The translations under genes and the position numbers were made by a program. Shown here piece by piece: positions 1 through 8,071 of a stretch of 64,000 bases of DNA. The stretch comes from Agrobacterium vitis (GTDB taxonomy: Bacteria; Pseudomonadota; Alphaproteobacteria; Rhizobiales; Rhizobiaceae): contig NZ_CP118259.1 of assembly GCF_013337045.2 (NCBI RefSeq), positions 2,666,001 to 2,730,000 on the forward strand. The letters run 5' to 3'. Under the pieces are notes generated by a model. That model made no database searches, was not told where the DNA came from, and worked only from the letters and a program-made list of their open reading frames with translations. How positions within the stretch are numbered: the first letter of the stretch is position 1; every line of letters begins with the position of its first letter.

Positions 1-408
1 CGCGGCGAAGGCCATGATGCAAGACCGGCAAAGCCGCAGCGCGCTGTGGCCGCCACGGGTTGGGGCACGCTGGCCGGTTATGGCAGCTTTGTCGCGCATG
101 CTGGCGGCCCACCGTTTGAAATCTATGCCCTGCCGTTAAAGCTCGATCCAAAGACCTATACCGGCACCAGCGTGCGATTTTTTGCCTGTCTCAATGCCAT
201 CAAGGTCATTCCTTATATGGCGCTTGGCCAGCTGGATCTCAGCAATTTCACCTTGTCTCTCAGCCTGCTGCCGGTGGCGCTGCTGTCCACCATGGCCGGA
301 GCCATGGTGGTGCGGCGCATGAAGGCGCAGACCTTCTATCCGCTGATCTATGCCATGACGCTGATCGCCGGATTGAAACTGTTTTGGGACGGTTTGTTTT
401 TCCTGTAA
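1..408 (+). CDS. TauE/SafE family permease, 3' part only
   Basis: This is the C-terminal end of a multi-pass inner-membrane protein whose 5' end lies before the window; the frame is open from base 1 to the TAA at 406-408, giving about 135 residues. The segment carries the hallmark AHAGGPP stretch after a glycine-rich helix, then a conserved NAIK motif, followed by hydrophobic segments typical of the second half of TauE/SafE (DUF81) transporters. Members move sulfur-containing or other small organic anions, but the substrate cannot be told here. A GTG at 46 is only an internal codon. An ArsR-type regulator follows 182 bases downstream on the same strand, but nothing links the two functionally. 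Confidence 0.85.
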   Translation, partial: RGEGHDARPAKPQRAVAATGWGTLAGYGSFVAHAGGPPFEIYALPLKLDPKTYTGTSVRFFACLNAIKVIPYMALGQLDLSNFTLSLSLLPVALLSTMAGAMVVRRMKAQTFYPLIYAMTLIAGLKLFWDGLFFL

Positions 409-590
409 TAGGGTGAGCCTTTGAAGATGGGACATCCTATTGCTTTTGCAAGCATCTCGAGACTTGGGATTAGACATTTGCGACAGAAGGCGATTGCAAA
501 ATTGACGACAATCAAAATCCCGATAAAATTGCATTTTCGCATCGCACAATTGCGCTTGCCGGATGGCAGGATGTATCATAGCTTGCGCAT

Positions 591-851
591 ATGACGACAA
601 TCGATCCATTCTCGGCTATTGCCGATCCCAACCGACGCCATTTGCTGGAAGAGTTGCGCCGCGCACCCCGCACGGTGAACGATCTGGCCAAGGGCCTGCC
701 GATCAGCCGGCCGGCCGTCTCACAACATTTGAAGGCGCTGCTGGATTGCAACCTGGTGACAGTCGCCACCCAGGGCACCAAGCGGATCTATTCGGTCAAC
801 AATTCCGGCTTCAACCGGCTGAACCTGTGGCTGGACCAGTTCTGGAACTGA
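591..851 (+). CDS. ArsR/SmtB-family winged-helix regulator
   Basis: An 86-residue protein that is almost entirely one winged-helix domain. Residues 5-25 match the first ArsR helix (ADPNRRHLLEEL), about 28-55 form the helix-turn-helix with a recognition segment around SRPAVSQHLKAL, and the wing is about 56-72. No CxC or other metal-binding cysteine pair is visible (the only cysteine is in LLDCN), so it belongs with the non-metal ArsR regulators that act as simple repressors. Start ATG at 591 is preceded only weakly by a purine stretch. It stands alone, between the permease gene and a non-coding gap. Its target is unknown; autoregulation is the usual pattern for the family. Confidence 0.85.
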   Translation: MTTIDPFSAIADPNRRHLLEELRRAPRTVNDLAKGLPISRPAVSQHLKALLDCNLVTVATQGTKRIYSVNNSGFNRLNLWLDQFWN

Positions 852-1252
852 CGGTGGGACTATTTCTCGCACAGACCGGCATGGCAATATCGTCATGGCA
901 GGCGCGAATATTTCGTTGCAGACAGCGCCTCTGAGCATTCCACATCCGTTTTAGCACCGCGCGTTTTATAAGCCGTACGGTGCGATTCCAGTCCCCAAAA
1001 CAGCGCAGGGAAAAGGCCCCGAAGGCAATCGGCGCTTCGGAGCCTGGATTCGGTCAAGAGCGGCAATGTTTGGCGCTCCTGGATCATGGAAAGAGTATCA
1101 AGACAGCGGCGGTAACGCTGGATCACCGTGCGTTTTGTAAAACGCACAAGTAAATGAGACAAATAATCCGCCACTTGGCGATGCAAAAGGCCTGTTGTTG
1201 GCTGTATGAAATCCTTAAATCGGGCCCGATTTAAGGGGGTATCATCCAGTCT
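852..1252. other. Gene-free gap with one palindromic element
   Basis: No convincing gene on either strand; the open frames here lack family features and good ribosome sites. The only clear structure is the 24-bp perfect palindrome at 1213-1236 described separately. Confidence 0.6.
1200..1236. repeat. Intergenic palindromic element, copy 1
   Basis: Positions 1213-1236 are a perfect 24-bp palindrome centred on CGGGCCCG with CCTTAAAT / ATTTAAGG flanks. The bases just before it (GCTGTATGAAAT) resemble the GCTGCATAATT arm of the copy at 8791-8838. A third copy is at 13055-13108 and a half copy at 61051-61069. All lie outside genes. It could be a mobile-derived palindrome or an mRNA end structure; it lacks a clear T tract. 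Confidence 0.6.
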
Positions 1253-1426
1253 TTAATGTCGTGTCGACTTCAGGCGCTCCATTTCATCCTTGAGGCGCAA
1301 TTTGAGGCGCTTGAGTTCCAGAATTTCCTTGTCGTCGGTCGAGGGAGAGGAAAGGGCGGCATGTAATTTCTCCTCCAAAACTCCATGCTTCTTGGCAAGC
1401 GATTCAATATGAGCCTGAATGGTCAT
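1253..1426 (-). CDS. DUF465 (YdcH-like) small protein
   Basis: A 57-residue, highly charged helical protein read on the minus strand from ATG at 1426 to TAA at 1253. The sequence starts MTIQAHIESLAKKHGVLEEK and continues with an ELKRLKLRLKDEME coiled stretch, the classic DUF465/YdcH pattern. A strong AAGGAAGGA lies about 8 bases before the start. Function of DUF465 proteins is not established; they are usually 55-70 residues long, so this is full length. It is divergent from a second DUF465 gene at 1768, a pairing that suggests duplication or related regulation of the two. Confidence 0.85.
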   Translation of the reverse strand: MTIQAHIESLAKKHGVLEEKLHAALSSPSTDDKEILELKRLKLRLKDEMERLKSTRH

Positions 1427-1767
1427 TTGATTCTATCCTTCCTTTTCAACCTCCAGCATCCATCGCTGGAGCTTCTTGGTTTGCGACAGCAGTGTGACAC
1501 GATCGTTGGCCGATGTCTAAGGCGAAAACCTGAATTTATGAGGGCAATTTCATGTTGGCACAGGTGATACTTCCCATATCGGGTCGCCTCCATGCGTTAG
1601 GCCTCTCTAAACGCAAGGAAAATTGATCGGTTAAAAGACGCAGCCAATGCCGATGAAATTATGCGAAAGGGCTAACTTCCCGTTACCGACGTTTGGTGAT
1701 AGGAGCTTGCGCCATTCCACCATGCATCAGAAATAGATGCAGCCAGCGACAAGATGGGGACAGACGG
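1427..1767. other. Divergent intergenic region between two DUF465 genes
   Basis: About 340 bases with no gene. It must hold promoters for both flanking small genes. A short inverted repeat (TGCATC at 1723-1728, GATGCA at 1736-1741) lies upstream of the plus-strand gene; no other structure stands out. Confidence 0.5.
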
Positions 1768-1971
1768 ATGCCGGATCAGGACGACGCGGATACAAGGCTT
1801 CAACTCGCACGCCTTCGTCAGGAACACGAGGATTATGATGCTGCGATCAACGCCATGGTTCAGGTTGGTTGTGACGCCTTGCGGGTCCAGCGGATGAAGA
1901 AGAAAAAGCTTGCCATCAAGGACAGGCTGACCAAACTGGAAGACCAACTCATTCCCGATATCATTGCCTGA
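1768..1971 (+). CDS. DUF465 (YdcH-like) small protein, upstream of purE
   Basis: A 67-residue charged protein starting [20 protein letters not shown] and containing [18 protein letters not shown], again the DUF465 helical hairpin type. I chose ATG 1768 over upstream in-frame starts because GGGGA sits about 8 bases before it and family homology begins there. It ends 16 bases before the purE start, so it is probably the first gene of the purE-purK transcript. Its role, and why it travels with purine genes, is unknown. Confidence 0.85.
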   Translation: MPDQDDADTRLQLARLRQEHEDYDAAINAMVQVGCDALRVQRMKKKKLAIKDRLTKLEDQLIPDIIA

Positions 1972-1987
1972 GAAAAGGGTGCCGCCG

Positions 1988-2488
1988 ATGCAGGATGAAA
2001 GACCGCCCGTCGCCATCATCATGGGAAGCCAGTCCGACTGGGAAACCATGAAAAACGCTGCCGACACTCTGGACGCGCTTGGCGTCAGCTACGAGGCGCG
2101 AATCGTCTCGGCCCATCGCACCCCCGACCGCATGGTCGCCTTTTCCAAGGGCGCTCGCGACGAAGGCTTCCAGGTGATTATCGCCGGAGCTGGCGGGGCT
2201 GCCCACCTGCCCGGCATGGTCGCCTCGATGACAGCGCTTCCGGTTTTCGGCGTGCCGGTCCAATCAAAAACCATGTCCGGTCTCGACAGTCTCTATTCCA
2301 TCGTGCAGATGCCGGCTGGTATTCCAGTCGGAACGCTCGCCATCGGCCGGGCTGGCGCCGTCAATGCCGCCCTGCTCGCAGCCAGAGTTCTGGCCTTGCA
2401 GGATACCGATCTCGCCGACCGGCTGGATGACTGGACAGACAACCAGACTGCCGCCGTTGCCGACTATCCCACCGATGAAGCTCCCTGA
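1988..2488 (+). CDS. purE: N5-carboxyaminoimidazole ribonucleotide mutase PurE
   Basis: Class I PurE, 166 residues, which rearranges N5-CAIR to CAIR in de novo purine synthesis; it works with PurK encoded next to it. Visible signatures are GSQSDWETM at residues 13-21 (substrate phosphate/active-site loop), SAHRTP at 41-46 with the catalytic histidine, and [11 protein letters not shown] at about 67-77. The start at ATG 1988 has AAGGG upstream; an upstream TTG at 1964 would overlap the preceding gene and is less likely. Length is normal for bacterial PurE. The purK start is 27 bases downstream, consistent with one operon. Confidence 0.97.
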   Translation: MQDERPPVAIIMGSQSDWETMKNAADTLDALGVSYEARIVSAHRTPDRMVAFSKGARDEGFQVIIAGAGGAAHLPGMVASMTALPVFGVPVQSKTMSGLDSLYSIVQMPAGIPVGTLAIGRAGAVNAALLAARVLALQDTDLADRLDDWTDNQTAAVADYPTDEAP

Positions 2489-2515
2489 GGCTTATAAACT
2501 GTACGGATCACACGC

Positions 2516-3571
2516 GTGAAGACCATTGGAATTATCGGCGGTGGCCAGCTTGGCCGCATGCTTGCCATGGCCGCAGCAAGGCTGGGGTTGAAGACCATCG
2601 TGCTGGAACCGCAGGCCGACTGTCCGGCCGCCCAGGTTGCCAACCGGCAGATCACCGCCGATTACGCCGACGAGGCAGCCCTTGCCGAACTGGCCGCCAG
2701 TTGCGACGTGGTCACCTATGAATTTGAAAACGTGCCAGTCACTGCTGCCGAAGCTCTGGCGCGCAGCGTGCCGGTCTATCCCCCAGCCAAGGCACTCGCC
2801 GTCTCCCAGGACCGGGTGAGCGAAAAGCGCTTCCTCAACGGCAAAGGAATTGCCACCGCCCCGTTCCGCACCGTCGACAGCCAGGCGGACCTGGAGCAGG
2901 CATTGGCCGAATTCGGTGGCGAAGGCGTGCTGAAAACCCGGCGCTTCGGCTATGACGGCAAGGGCCAGCGGGTCTATCGCAAGGGGGACGAGGCCAGCGG
3001 CGGCTATCAGGCGCTTGGCGCCGTGCCGCTGATTCTCGAAGGCTTCGTGCCGTTTGCGCGGGAAATCTCGATCATCGCCGCCCGTTCGACATCAGGCGAA
3101 ATCGCCTGCTACGATCCGGCTGAAAATATTCACCGCGACGGCATTCTGCACACCTCCACCGTGCCTGCGTCGATTTCGCCGCAGACCGCTGCTGCGGCCA
3201 AAAGTGCGGCGGAAAAGCTGCTGAGCGGCCTCGACTATGTCGGCGTGGTGGGTCTCGAACTGTTCCTGATGGCCGATGGCAGCCTGATCGCCAATGAAAT
3301 GGCCCCGCGGGTCCACAATTCCGGTCACTGGACGGAAGCGGCCTGCGTGATCTCGCAATTCGAACAGCATATCCGCGCCGTCGCCGGCTTGCCGCTGGGC
3401 AATCCGGCCCGACACGGCGATTGCGTCATGACCAACCTGATCGGCGACGACATTGAGGCTGTTCCAGATTGGCTGGCGAAACCCGGTGTCCTCGTCCATC
3501 TCTATGGCAAGGCCGAAGCGCGGCCCGGCCGCAAAATGGGACATGTCACCGAGGTCAGGAACCGGGAATAA
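2516..3571 (+). CDS. purK: 5-(carboxyamino)imidazole ribonucleotide synthase PurK
   Basis: ATP-grasp enzyme, 351 residues, which carboxylates AIR with ATP and bicarbonate to give N5-CAIR, the PurE substrate. The N-terminal GIIGGGQLGRM motif (residues 5-15) is diagnostic; the ATP-grasp core includes KTRRFGYDGKGQ at about 141-152, and the C-terminal metal/phosphate region contains NEMAPRVHNSGHWT. The start is a GTG at 2516 with a poor ribosome site, which fits translational coupling to purE just upstream. A hairpin terminator follows the stop. Conserved neighbours and length make this secure. Confidence 0.97.
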   Translation: MKTIGIIGGGQLGRMLAMAAARLGLKTIVLEPQADCPAAQVANRQITADYADEAALAELAASCDVVTYEFENVPVTAAEALARSVPVYPPAKALAVSQDRVSEKRFLNGKGIATAPFRTVDSQADLEQALAEFGGEGVLKTRRFGYDGKGQRVYRKGDEASGGYQALGAVPLILEGFVPFAREISIIAARSTSGEIACYDPAENIHRDGILHTSTVPASISPQTAAAAKSAAEKLLSGLDYVGVVGLELFLMADGSLIANEMAPRVHNSGHWTEAACVISQFEQHIRAVAGLPLGNPARHGDCVMTNLIGDDIEAVPDWLAKPGVLVHLYGKAEARPGRKMGHVTEVRNRE

Positions 3572-3582
3572 CCTGCCATCAA

Positions 3583-3602
3583 CGGGCAAAATGCCCGGTT
3601 TT
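3583..3602 (+). terminator. Intrinsic terminator of the purE-purK unit
   Basis: Six-bp stem CGGGCA / TGCCCG with a three-base AAA loop followed by GTTTT, starting 11 bases after the purK stop. Confidence 0.65.
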
Positions 3603-3694
3603 CCGGTTGACATGCCGGGTTAAGCCGGGGTATGTGCCACCAACCCTGAAACAGCGCGCCCTGCGGTGCGTTTTTCGTCGATATACATCCCGGT

Positions 3695-3710
3695 GGAACC
3701 ATATGGTTCC
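3695..3710. promoter_or_regulatory. 16-bp perfect palindrome upstream of rpmJ
   Basis: GGAACCATATGGTTCC is a perfect dyad 23 bases before the rpmJ start codon. It is too compact and AT-centred for a terminator and lacks a T tract, so an operator or an mRNA leader hairpin near the rpmJ ribosome site is possible. Function is inferred only. Confidence 0.35.
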
Positions 3711-3733
3711 CTGGCAACCATGCGGATCTAAAA

Positions 3734-3859
3734 ATGAAGATCAAGAATTCGCTGAAAGCGCTTAAGGCACGTCACCGCGACAACCGTCTGGTTCGCCGCA
3801 AGGGCCGCGTTTACATCATCAACAAGCAGAACCCGCGTTTCAAGGCCCGTCAGGGCTGA
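3734..3859 (+). CDS. rpmJ: 50S ribosomal protein L36 (zinc-free form)
   Basis: A 41-residue, very basic protein: [20 protein letters not shown] at the start and NPRFKARQG at the end. This matches the alpha-proteobacterial L36 form of 41 residues, a component of the large ribosomal subunit. It has no cysteines, so it is the zinc-independent (C-minus) type rather than the CxxC zinc-ribbon type. It is transcribed alone, after the purK terminator and ahead of tandem hairpins. The reading frame is short but unmistakable. Confidence 0.97.
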   Translation: MKIKNSLKALKARHRDNRLVRRKGRVYIINKQNPRFKARQG

Positions 3860-3866
3860 TCGAAAC

Positions 3867-3905
3867 CTCTCCTGCGGGAGAGCGGCATCACCTCGCTGTG
3901 ATGCC
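3867..3905 (+). terminator. Tandem hairpins after rpmJ
   Basis: Two adjacent perfect stems: CTCTCC / GGAGAG (3867-3872 with 3877-3882) and GGCATCAC / GTGATGCC (3884-3891 with 3898-3905). They start 7 bases after the rpmJ stop. There is no strong T tract, so termination may be imperfect or the structure may stabilise the short mRNA. Confidence 0.45.
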
Positions 3906-3937
3906 TGGACTTCGGTCAATCGCAGAATTCGGTTTGA

Positions 3938-3979
3938 AACAGAGCGCATGCACGGTAGATTACCTGCATGCGCTCTGTT
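3938..3979. repeat. 15-bp inverted repeat spanning a start codon
   Basis: AACAGAGCGCATGCA (3938-3952) is perfectly repeated in inverse at 3965-3979 with a 12-base spacer that can itself add a GGTA / TACC stem. The right arm contains the ATG at 3968 assigned to the TPR gene, so in RNA the start codon would lie inside a stem. It could attenuate translation, end the rpmJ transcript, or be a palindromic repeat inserted at the gene start. Confidence 0.6.
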
Positions 3980-4768
3980 CGTTTGTTCACTCACCTGATT
4001 CTCACGGCCTGTATTCTGGTTGCCAGCGCCCTCGCCGGGCCCGCCGGCAAGACGTTTGCGCAGGACATCACTTTTGCGCAGGACGGGCCAGACGCGGCAC
4101 CCAGCCAGCCTATGCCGCCTGCCCTGCCCTTCACGCCGGACCTTCTACCTGAGCCGAACCATCCTGAGACGGGTGAGCCGAGAGCGGACAAGGATGGCCA
4201 GCCGCCATTATCTCCACAGCAAGACCCATCTCCGCAGCAGGGCGAGGTTGAACGCCTGGAAGACCGCAGCGACACAGCAGCGCTGTCTGGCAAGCCTGCG
4301 GACGAATTGCTGACCCAGTTGAAACGCGAACGCCAGCCAGAAGTAGCCAAGGCGATCGCCGCTGCCGTGATGGCGGATTGGTCGAATTCCGGTAGCCCAA
4401 CCGTCAATCTGCTGATGCAATGGGCCGACAAGGCCATCAAGGACAAGAAGAACGCCGCAGCGCTGGACTTCCTCGATCAGGCGATCGTGTTGGAGCCCGA
4501 TTATGCCAATGGCTGGGGTCACCGTGCCAGCCTGCATTATAGCCAGGGCAATTACCGCAAGGCGATTTCCGACCTTAATCACGTCTTGGCCATCGAGCCG
4601 CGCCATTTCGGCGCGCTGGAAATGCTCGCCAATATTCTGGCCGAGACCGGTAGCGATCAAAAGGCGCTGGAAGCCTGGCAGCGCTACCTCGCCATCTACC
4701 CCGCCGACCGCGCCGCCCAGAAGACCGTGACCGAGCTTTCCGAGAAACTGGCAGGCGCCCGGACGTAA
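3968..4768 (+). CDS. Secreted/periplasmic tetratricopeptide-repeat protein
   Basis: A 266-residue protein with an apparent signal peptide: a basic start (MRSVR), a hydrophobic core to about residue 25, then AGPAGKTFAQ. A proline-, glutamine- and aspartate-rich linker covers about 35-105. The C-terminal half (about 150-260) contains three TPR-type helical pairs, recognisable by ALDFLDQAIVLEPDYANGW, RKAISDLNHVLAIEPRHFGA and KALEAWQRYLAIYP. Such proteins are scaffolds for protein-protein contacts; no enzymatic motif is present. The ATG at 3968 sits in the right arm of a 15-bp inverted repeat and has no normal Shine-Dalgarno, so start assignment is less certain than the frame. Partner and function are unknown. 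Confidence 0.8.
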   Translation: MRSVRLFTHLILTACILVASALAGPAGKTFAQDITFAQDGPDAAPSQPMPPALPFTPDLLPEPNHPETGEPRADKDGQPPLSPQQDPSPQQGEVERLEDRSDTAALSGKPADELLTQLKRERQPEVAKAIAAAVMADWSNSGSPTVNLLMQWADKAIKDKKNAAALDFLDQAIVLEPDYANGWGHRASLHYSQGNYRKAISDLNHVLAIEPRHFGALEMLANILAETGSDQKALEAWQRYLAIYPADRAAQKTVTELSEKLAGART

Positions 4769-4976
4769 TCATGACCCATTGCGGATGCTTAATCCCAATT
4801 TTGCGGCAATTGACCGGTGGCTTCGAGAAATCTGAAGACTATCTTACCTTTTACGTTCCCCGCGCCCGGTGCCTTGTTATGCGGATGAGAGAGGCCGTCG
4901 CTGATTAAATTTTCTGCGTCATTTTATCGGATCGCTAATCCGCTTTACGCAATGACGCAGCAGGAACCCATATGTC

Positions 4977-5984
4977 ATGCCTGCAATTCTGATCCTTGCC
5001 ATCATTATTACACCTTTGGTTGTATCCTGGGTGTTTTCCACATTCAAAATAAGACAGATCACGGAAGATAATCCGAATATTGGCACGCTCGTCCCGATAA
5101 GAGACACCCACCTCAACCTTCTGCATATTCCGGCCTCTGAACACGCGGATCTGCCACCGCTGCTGTTCATTCATGGCGCCAGTGGCAATCTGCGCGATCA
5201 GGCCGAGGCCTTTCGCCCGGCACTTGAGGGCCGCGCGGATCTGATCTTCGTGGATCGACCGGGCCATGGATATTCGCCGCGTGGCGGACCCGAAAACGAC
5301 ACGCCCGATGGCCAGGCCAACACCATTGCCGAGGCCATGGACGCCCTTGGCCTATCGCGGGCCATTATCGTCGGCCATTCCTTTGGCGGTGCCATTGCAG
5401 CAAGCTTTGCTGTTCTCCATCCAGAAAAGACAGCGGGTTTGCTTTTCCTGGCCCCTGCCACCCATCCATGGCCCGGCGGTGTTGACTGGCATTATCATCT
5501 GACGGCAACACCAATCATCGGCGCCCTCTTTGCCCGCACTCTTGCGCCCCTGGCTGGACTTGCCAAAATGGATGGAGCGATCCAGGCAGTCTTTGCTCCC
5601 AATCGACGCCCGGATGCTTATATCGCCCGAACCGCCCCTACCTTGGTTCTGCGGCCCAGCACCTTTCGTCACAATGCCATCGACGTTTGCGGCCTGCACA
5701 CCTATGTCACCCGCATGGCACCTCGATACAGCGAAATACGGGCGCCTACCGTGATCGTCACCGGCGACAGTGATGCCATCGTTCTTGCCGATATTCACTC
5801 CACCGGTCTTGCCCGCGACATTGCAGGTGCCGATCTTGTCTGGGTACGACATCTGGGCCACAAACCGGACTATTGCGCCACAGACCTGGCCGTTGCCGCC
5901 ATTGAAAAAATAGCTGGCCAAAACCGCAATCTTCCATCTTTGGCCCGGAAAATCGGTGACGCTCTTGAAATGTCAACAAACTGA
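4977..5984 (+). CDS. Alpha/beta-fold hydrolase, membrane-anchored
   Basis: 335 residues. A single hydrophobic helix at about 2-20 (ILILAIIITPLVVSWVF) probably anchors it in the inner membrane. The hydrolase core follows: oxyanion HG at 66-67, DRPGHGYS at 93-100, nucleophile elbow GHSFGG at 133-138 with Ser135, an acid in VTGDSD (264 or 266) and His295 in RHLGHKPDY. All triad elements are therefore visible. The sequence is of the general esterase / haloperoxidase-like type; no specific substrate can be named. It stands alone between the TPR gene and a long AT-rich gap, with a hairpin terminator about 200 bases downstream. Confidence 0.85.
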   Translation: MPAILILAIIITPLVVSWVFSTFKIRQITEDNPNIGTLVPIRDTHLNLLHIPASEHADLPPLLFIHGASGNLRDQAEAFRPALEGRADLIFVDRPGHGYSPRGGPENDTPDGQANTIAEAMDALGLSRAIIVGHSFGGAIAASFAVLHPEKTAGLLFLAPATHPWPGGVDWHYHLTATPIIGALFARTLAPLAGLAKMDGAIQAVFAPNRRPDAYIARTAPTLVLRPSTFRHNAIDVCGLHTYVTRMAPRYSEIRAPTVIVTGDSDAIVLADIHSTGLARDIAGADLVWVRHLGHKPDYCATDLAVAAIEKIAGQNRNLPSLARKIGDALEMSTN

Positions 5985-6459
5985 TAAAATAGACAGCTAC
6001 TTAAGAGCTCGATAACCACCGACACTGGCTATCTACAACCAAGGGGATTGTGTTCTTGACATCACAATCGAATTGGCGCAAAACTATAGGCATAGTAACA
6101 AAGCAATTTAGAACTGCAATATTATCAAAGACGAATTTATAGTCTATTTATATTTCCGAGTCATTAAATAATTTATAAGTAATAAAGTCGCCTCTCCCAA
6201 GGCGGCTTTATTATTTTGCGATATTGATATTACAAGACGAAATTTCAAAATTACTAATATTAGGAAACCCTACATTATTTCACGAATCGAATGAAATTTC
6301 ACAATGGAATGGTGCAGTAGGCTCAAACCATGACGGCATCAGCCCTGGATTTTAGAAAGCTCAGAACGCGTCATCTGCTGCTGTTCCCATCGGACTTTAC
6401 CCAGACCGAATCGCAGGTCTCAGCCCGCCAAATCGGCCCTCTGGCAGCACCACGTGACG
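5985..6459. other. AT-rich non-coding gap
   Basis: Markedly more AT-rich than the surrounding genes and without a convincing reading frame. It holds the plus-strand terminator at 6180-6219. A TTGACA at 6056 has no well-spaced -10 partner. The stretch between hydrolase stop and terminator is either a long 3' untranslated region or a small-RNA locus. Confidence 0.45.
6180..6219 (+). terminator. Strong intrinsic terminator in an AT-rich gap
   Basis: A stem of 14 pairs (one G-U) has AATAAAGTCGCCT at 6181-6193 and AGGCGGCTTTATT at 6200-6212 around a CTCCCA loop, followed by ATTTTG. The nearest upstream plus-strand gene ends 195 bases earlier. Confidence 0.7.
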
Positions 6460-6492
6460 AAAAACGCCGCCCGTCATCCCTGACAAGCGGCG
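6460..6492 (-). terminator. Intrinsic terminator of the pyk transcript
   Basis: Read on the minus strand this is GCCGC-type stem (6487-6492 with 6465-6470) extended by GTCA / TGAC inside, ending in a run of five T. It lies about 140 bases beyond the pyk stop and argues against the plus-strand frame overlapping it at 6330-6578. Confidence 0.7.
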
Positions 6493-6631
6493 CTAGAATT
6501 TCTCGGATATATGGACGGTCAGAAAGGCCACTGAAGGTGACCTCTCACATTCTCTTTTCAAATACCTCTACGGCATAGGGCCTTCAAGGCGAGAATGCAT
6601 CAGCATCTGCGCCTTGCAGGCCTTAGCAATG

Positions 6632-8071
6632 TCAAACGCCGGACAGGCCATCCGGACCGATATAGGCGATGCGCAGCATATTGGTGGCACCTGGCGTTCC
6701 CAATGGCACACCAGCGGAAATGATCACCCGGTCGCCCGGCTTGCCAAACTCTTCCGACACCACGATGCGGCAGGCCCTGTTGACCATGTCATCCAGATCG
6801 GTTGGCTCCTCCGAAACGACACAATGCAGGCCCCAGACCAGCGACAGGCGGCGGGCCGTCTGAACCACCGGCGACAGCGCCAGGATCGGCACTTCAGGAC
6901 GCTCACGCGAAGCCCGAAGCCCGGTATTGCCTGACGACGTGTAACAGACGATGGCCGTCAGCTTCAGCGTCTCGGCAATCTGGCGGGCGGCCAGCGAAAT
7001 CGCGTCGGCACCGGTTGCTTCCGGCTGCGGGCGCTGGGCATAGATAATGCCGGGATAGTGTGGCTCGCGCTCGATGGTGCGGGCAATCGACGCCATGGTC
7101 GAGACCGCTTCGACCGGATACTGGCCGGAAGCGGATTCAGCCGACAGCATGATGGCATCGGCGCCTTCGAACACGGCTGTCGCCACGTCGGAAACTTCGG
7201 CACGGGTCGGAACCGGAGCCGTGATCATCGATTCCAGCATCTGGGTGGCCACGACCACCGGCTTGCCTTCACGGCGGCAGGCGCGAATCAATTGCTTCTG
7301 GATGCCGGGAACGGCCTCCAGCGGCATTTCCACGCCGAGATCGCCGCGCGCCACCATCAGGGCGTCGGACAGTTCGATAATCTCGTCGATCCGTTCCAGC
7401 GCTTGCGGCTTTTCGATTTTGGACATCAGCCCGACCCGACCGCGGGCGATCTTGCGTACTTCAGCCAGATCCTCGGGACGCTGGATGAAGGACAGCGCGA
7501 CCCAGTCAACGTCATTGGTGGCCAGAACCGCATCCAGATCGGCGCGGTCCTTGTCGGTCAGCACGCCGGTGGCAAGGATCGTATCGGGCAGGCTGACGCC
7601 CTTGCGGTCGGAAATCTTGGTGCCGGACACCACGCTACAGACAATGGTCTTGCCGTCGCATTTTTCGGCACGCAGATGCAGCTTGCCATCATCGATCAGC
7701 AGGCGATGGCCAACCTTGACGGCCTCCAGGATTTCCGGATGCGGCAGATAGACCCGGTTTTCATCGCCAGGAGCCTCGTTGCTGTCGAGGGTGAATGTCT
7801 GGCCGGGCTTCAATTCCACCGAGGTATTGGCAAATTTGCCGACCCGCAGCTTGGGGCCTTGCAAATCGGCGAGAATGCCGATCGGGCGCCCGCAAGCAGC
7901 TTCGACATTGCGGATGCGCTGGATCAGCGTGCGCATCACATCGTGGCTGGCATGGCTCATGTTAATACGGAAAAGATCGGCGCCAGCCTCATGCAGCTTG
8001 CGGATCATGGCTTCATCTTGCGAAGCCGGTCCAAGCGTTGCTAGAATTTTGACTTTGCGGTTACGCTTCAT
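6632..8071 (-). CDS. pyk: Pyruvate kinase
   Basis: 479 residues, normal for bacterial pyruvate kinase, which converts phosphoenolpyruvate and ADP to pyruvate and ATP. Seen in order: ILATLGPAS near residues 9-17, FRINMSHASH at about 33-42 (conserved Arg and Asn), the B-domain with GVSLPD, SKIEKPQALE with the active-site lysine, MVARGDLGVEMP, and the ATQMLESM motif. The C-terminal domain ends at TNMLRIAYIGPDG. Its start overlaps the stop of the DUF1036 gene by four bases (ATGA), so the two are one transcript and probably coupled. A strong terminator lies 140 bases downstream. Confidence 0.97.
   Translation of the reverse strand: MKRNRKVKILATLGPASQDEAMIRKLHEAGADLFRINMSHASHDVMRTLIQRIRNVEAACGRPIGILADLQGPKLRVGKFANTSVELKPGQTFTLDSNEAPGDENRVYLPHPEILEAVKVGHRLLIDDGKLHLRAEKCDGKTIVCSVVSGTKISDRKGVSLPDTILATGVLTDKDRADLDAVLATNDVDWVALSFIQRPEDLAEVRKIARGRVGLMSKIEKPQALERIDEIIELSDALMVARGDLGVEMPLEAVPGIQKQLIRACRREGKPVVVATQMLESMITAPVPTRAEVSDVATAVFEGADAIMLSAESASGQYPVEAVSTMASIARTIEREPHYPGIIYAQRPQPEATGADAISLAARQIAETLKLTAIVCYTSSGNTGLRASRERPEVPILALSPVVQTARRLSLVWGLHCVVSEEPTDLDDMVNRACRIVVSEEFGKPGDRVIISAGVPLGTPGATNMLRIAYIGPDGLSGV

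Noticed and set aside
6056..6089. Possible promoter TTGACA with CTATAG
   Set aside because: The spacing is 22 bases, too long for a normal sigma-70 promoter; not used to claim an RNA.
6330..6578. 82-residue plus-strand frame downstream of the hydrolase
   Set aside because: It overlaps the strong minus-strand pyk terminator at 6460-6492 and has no recognisable motif.
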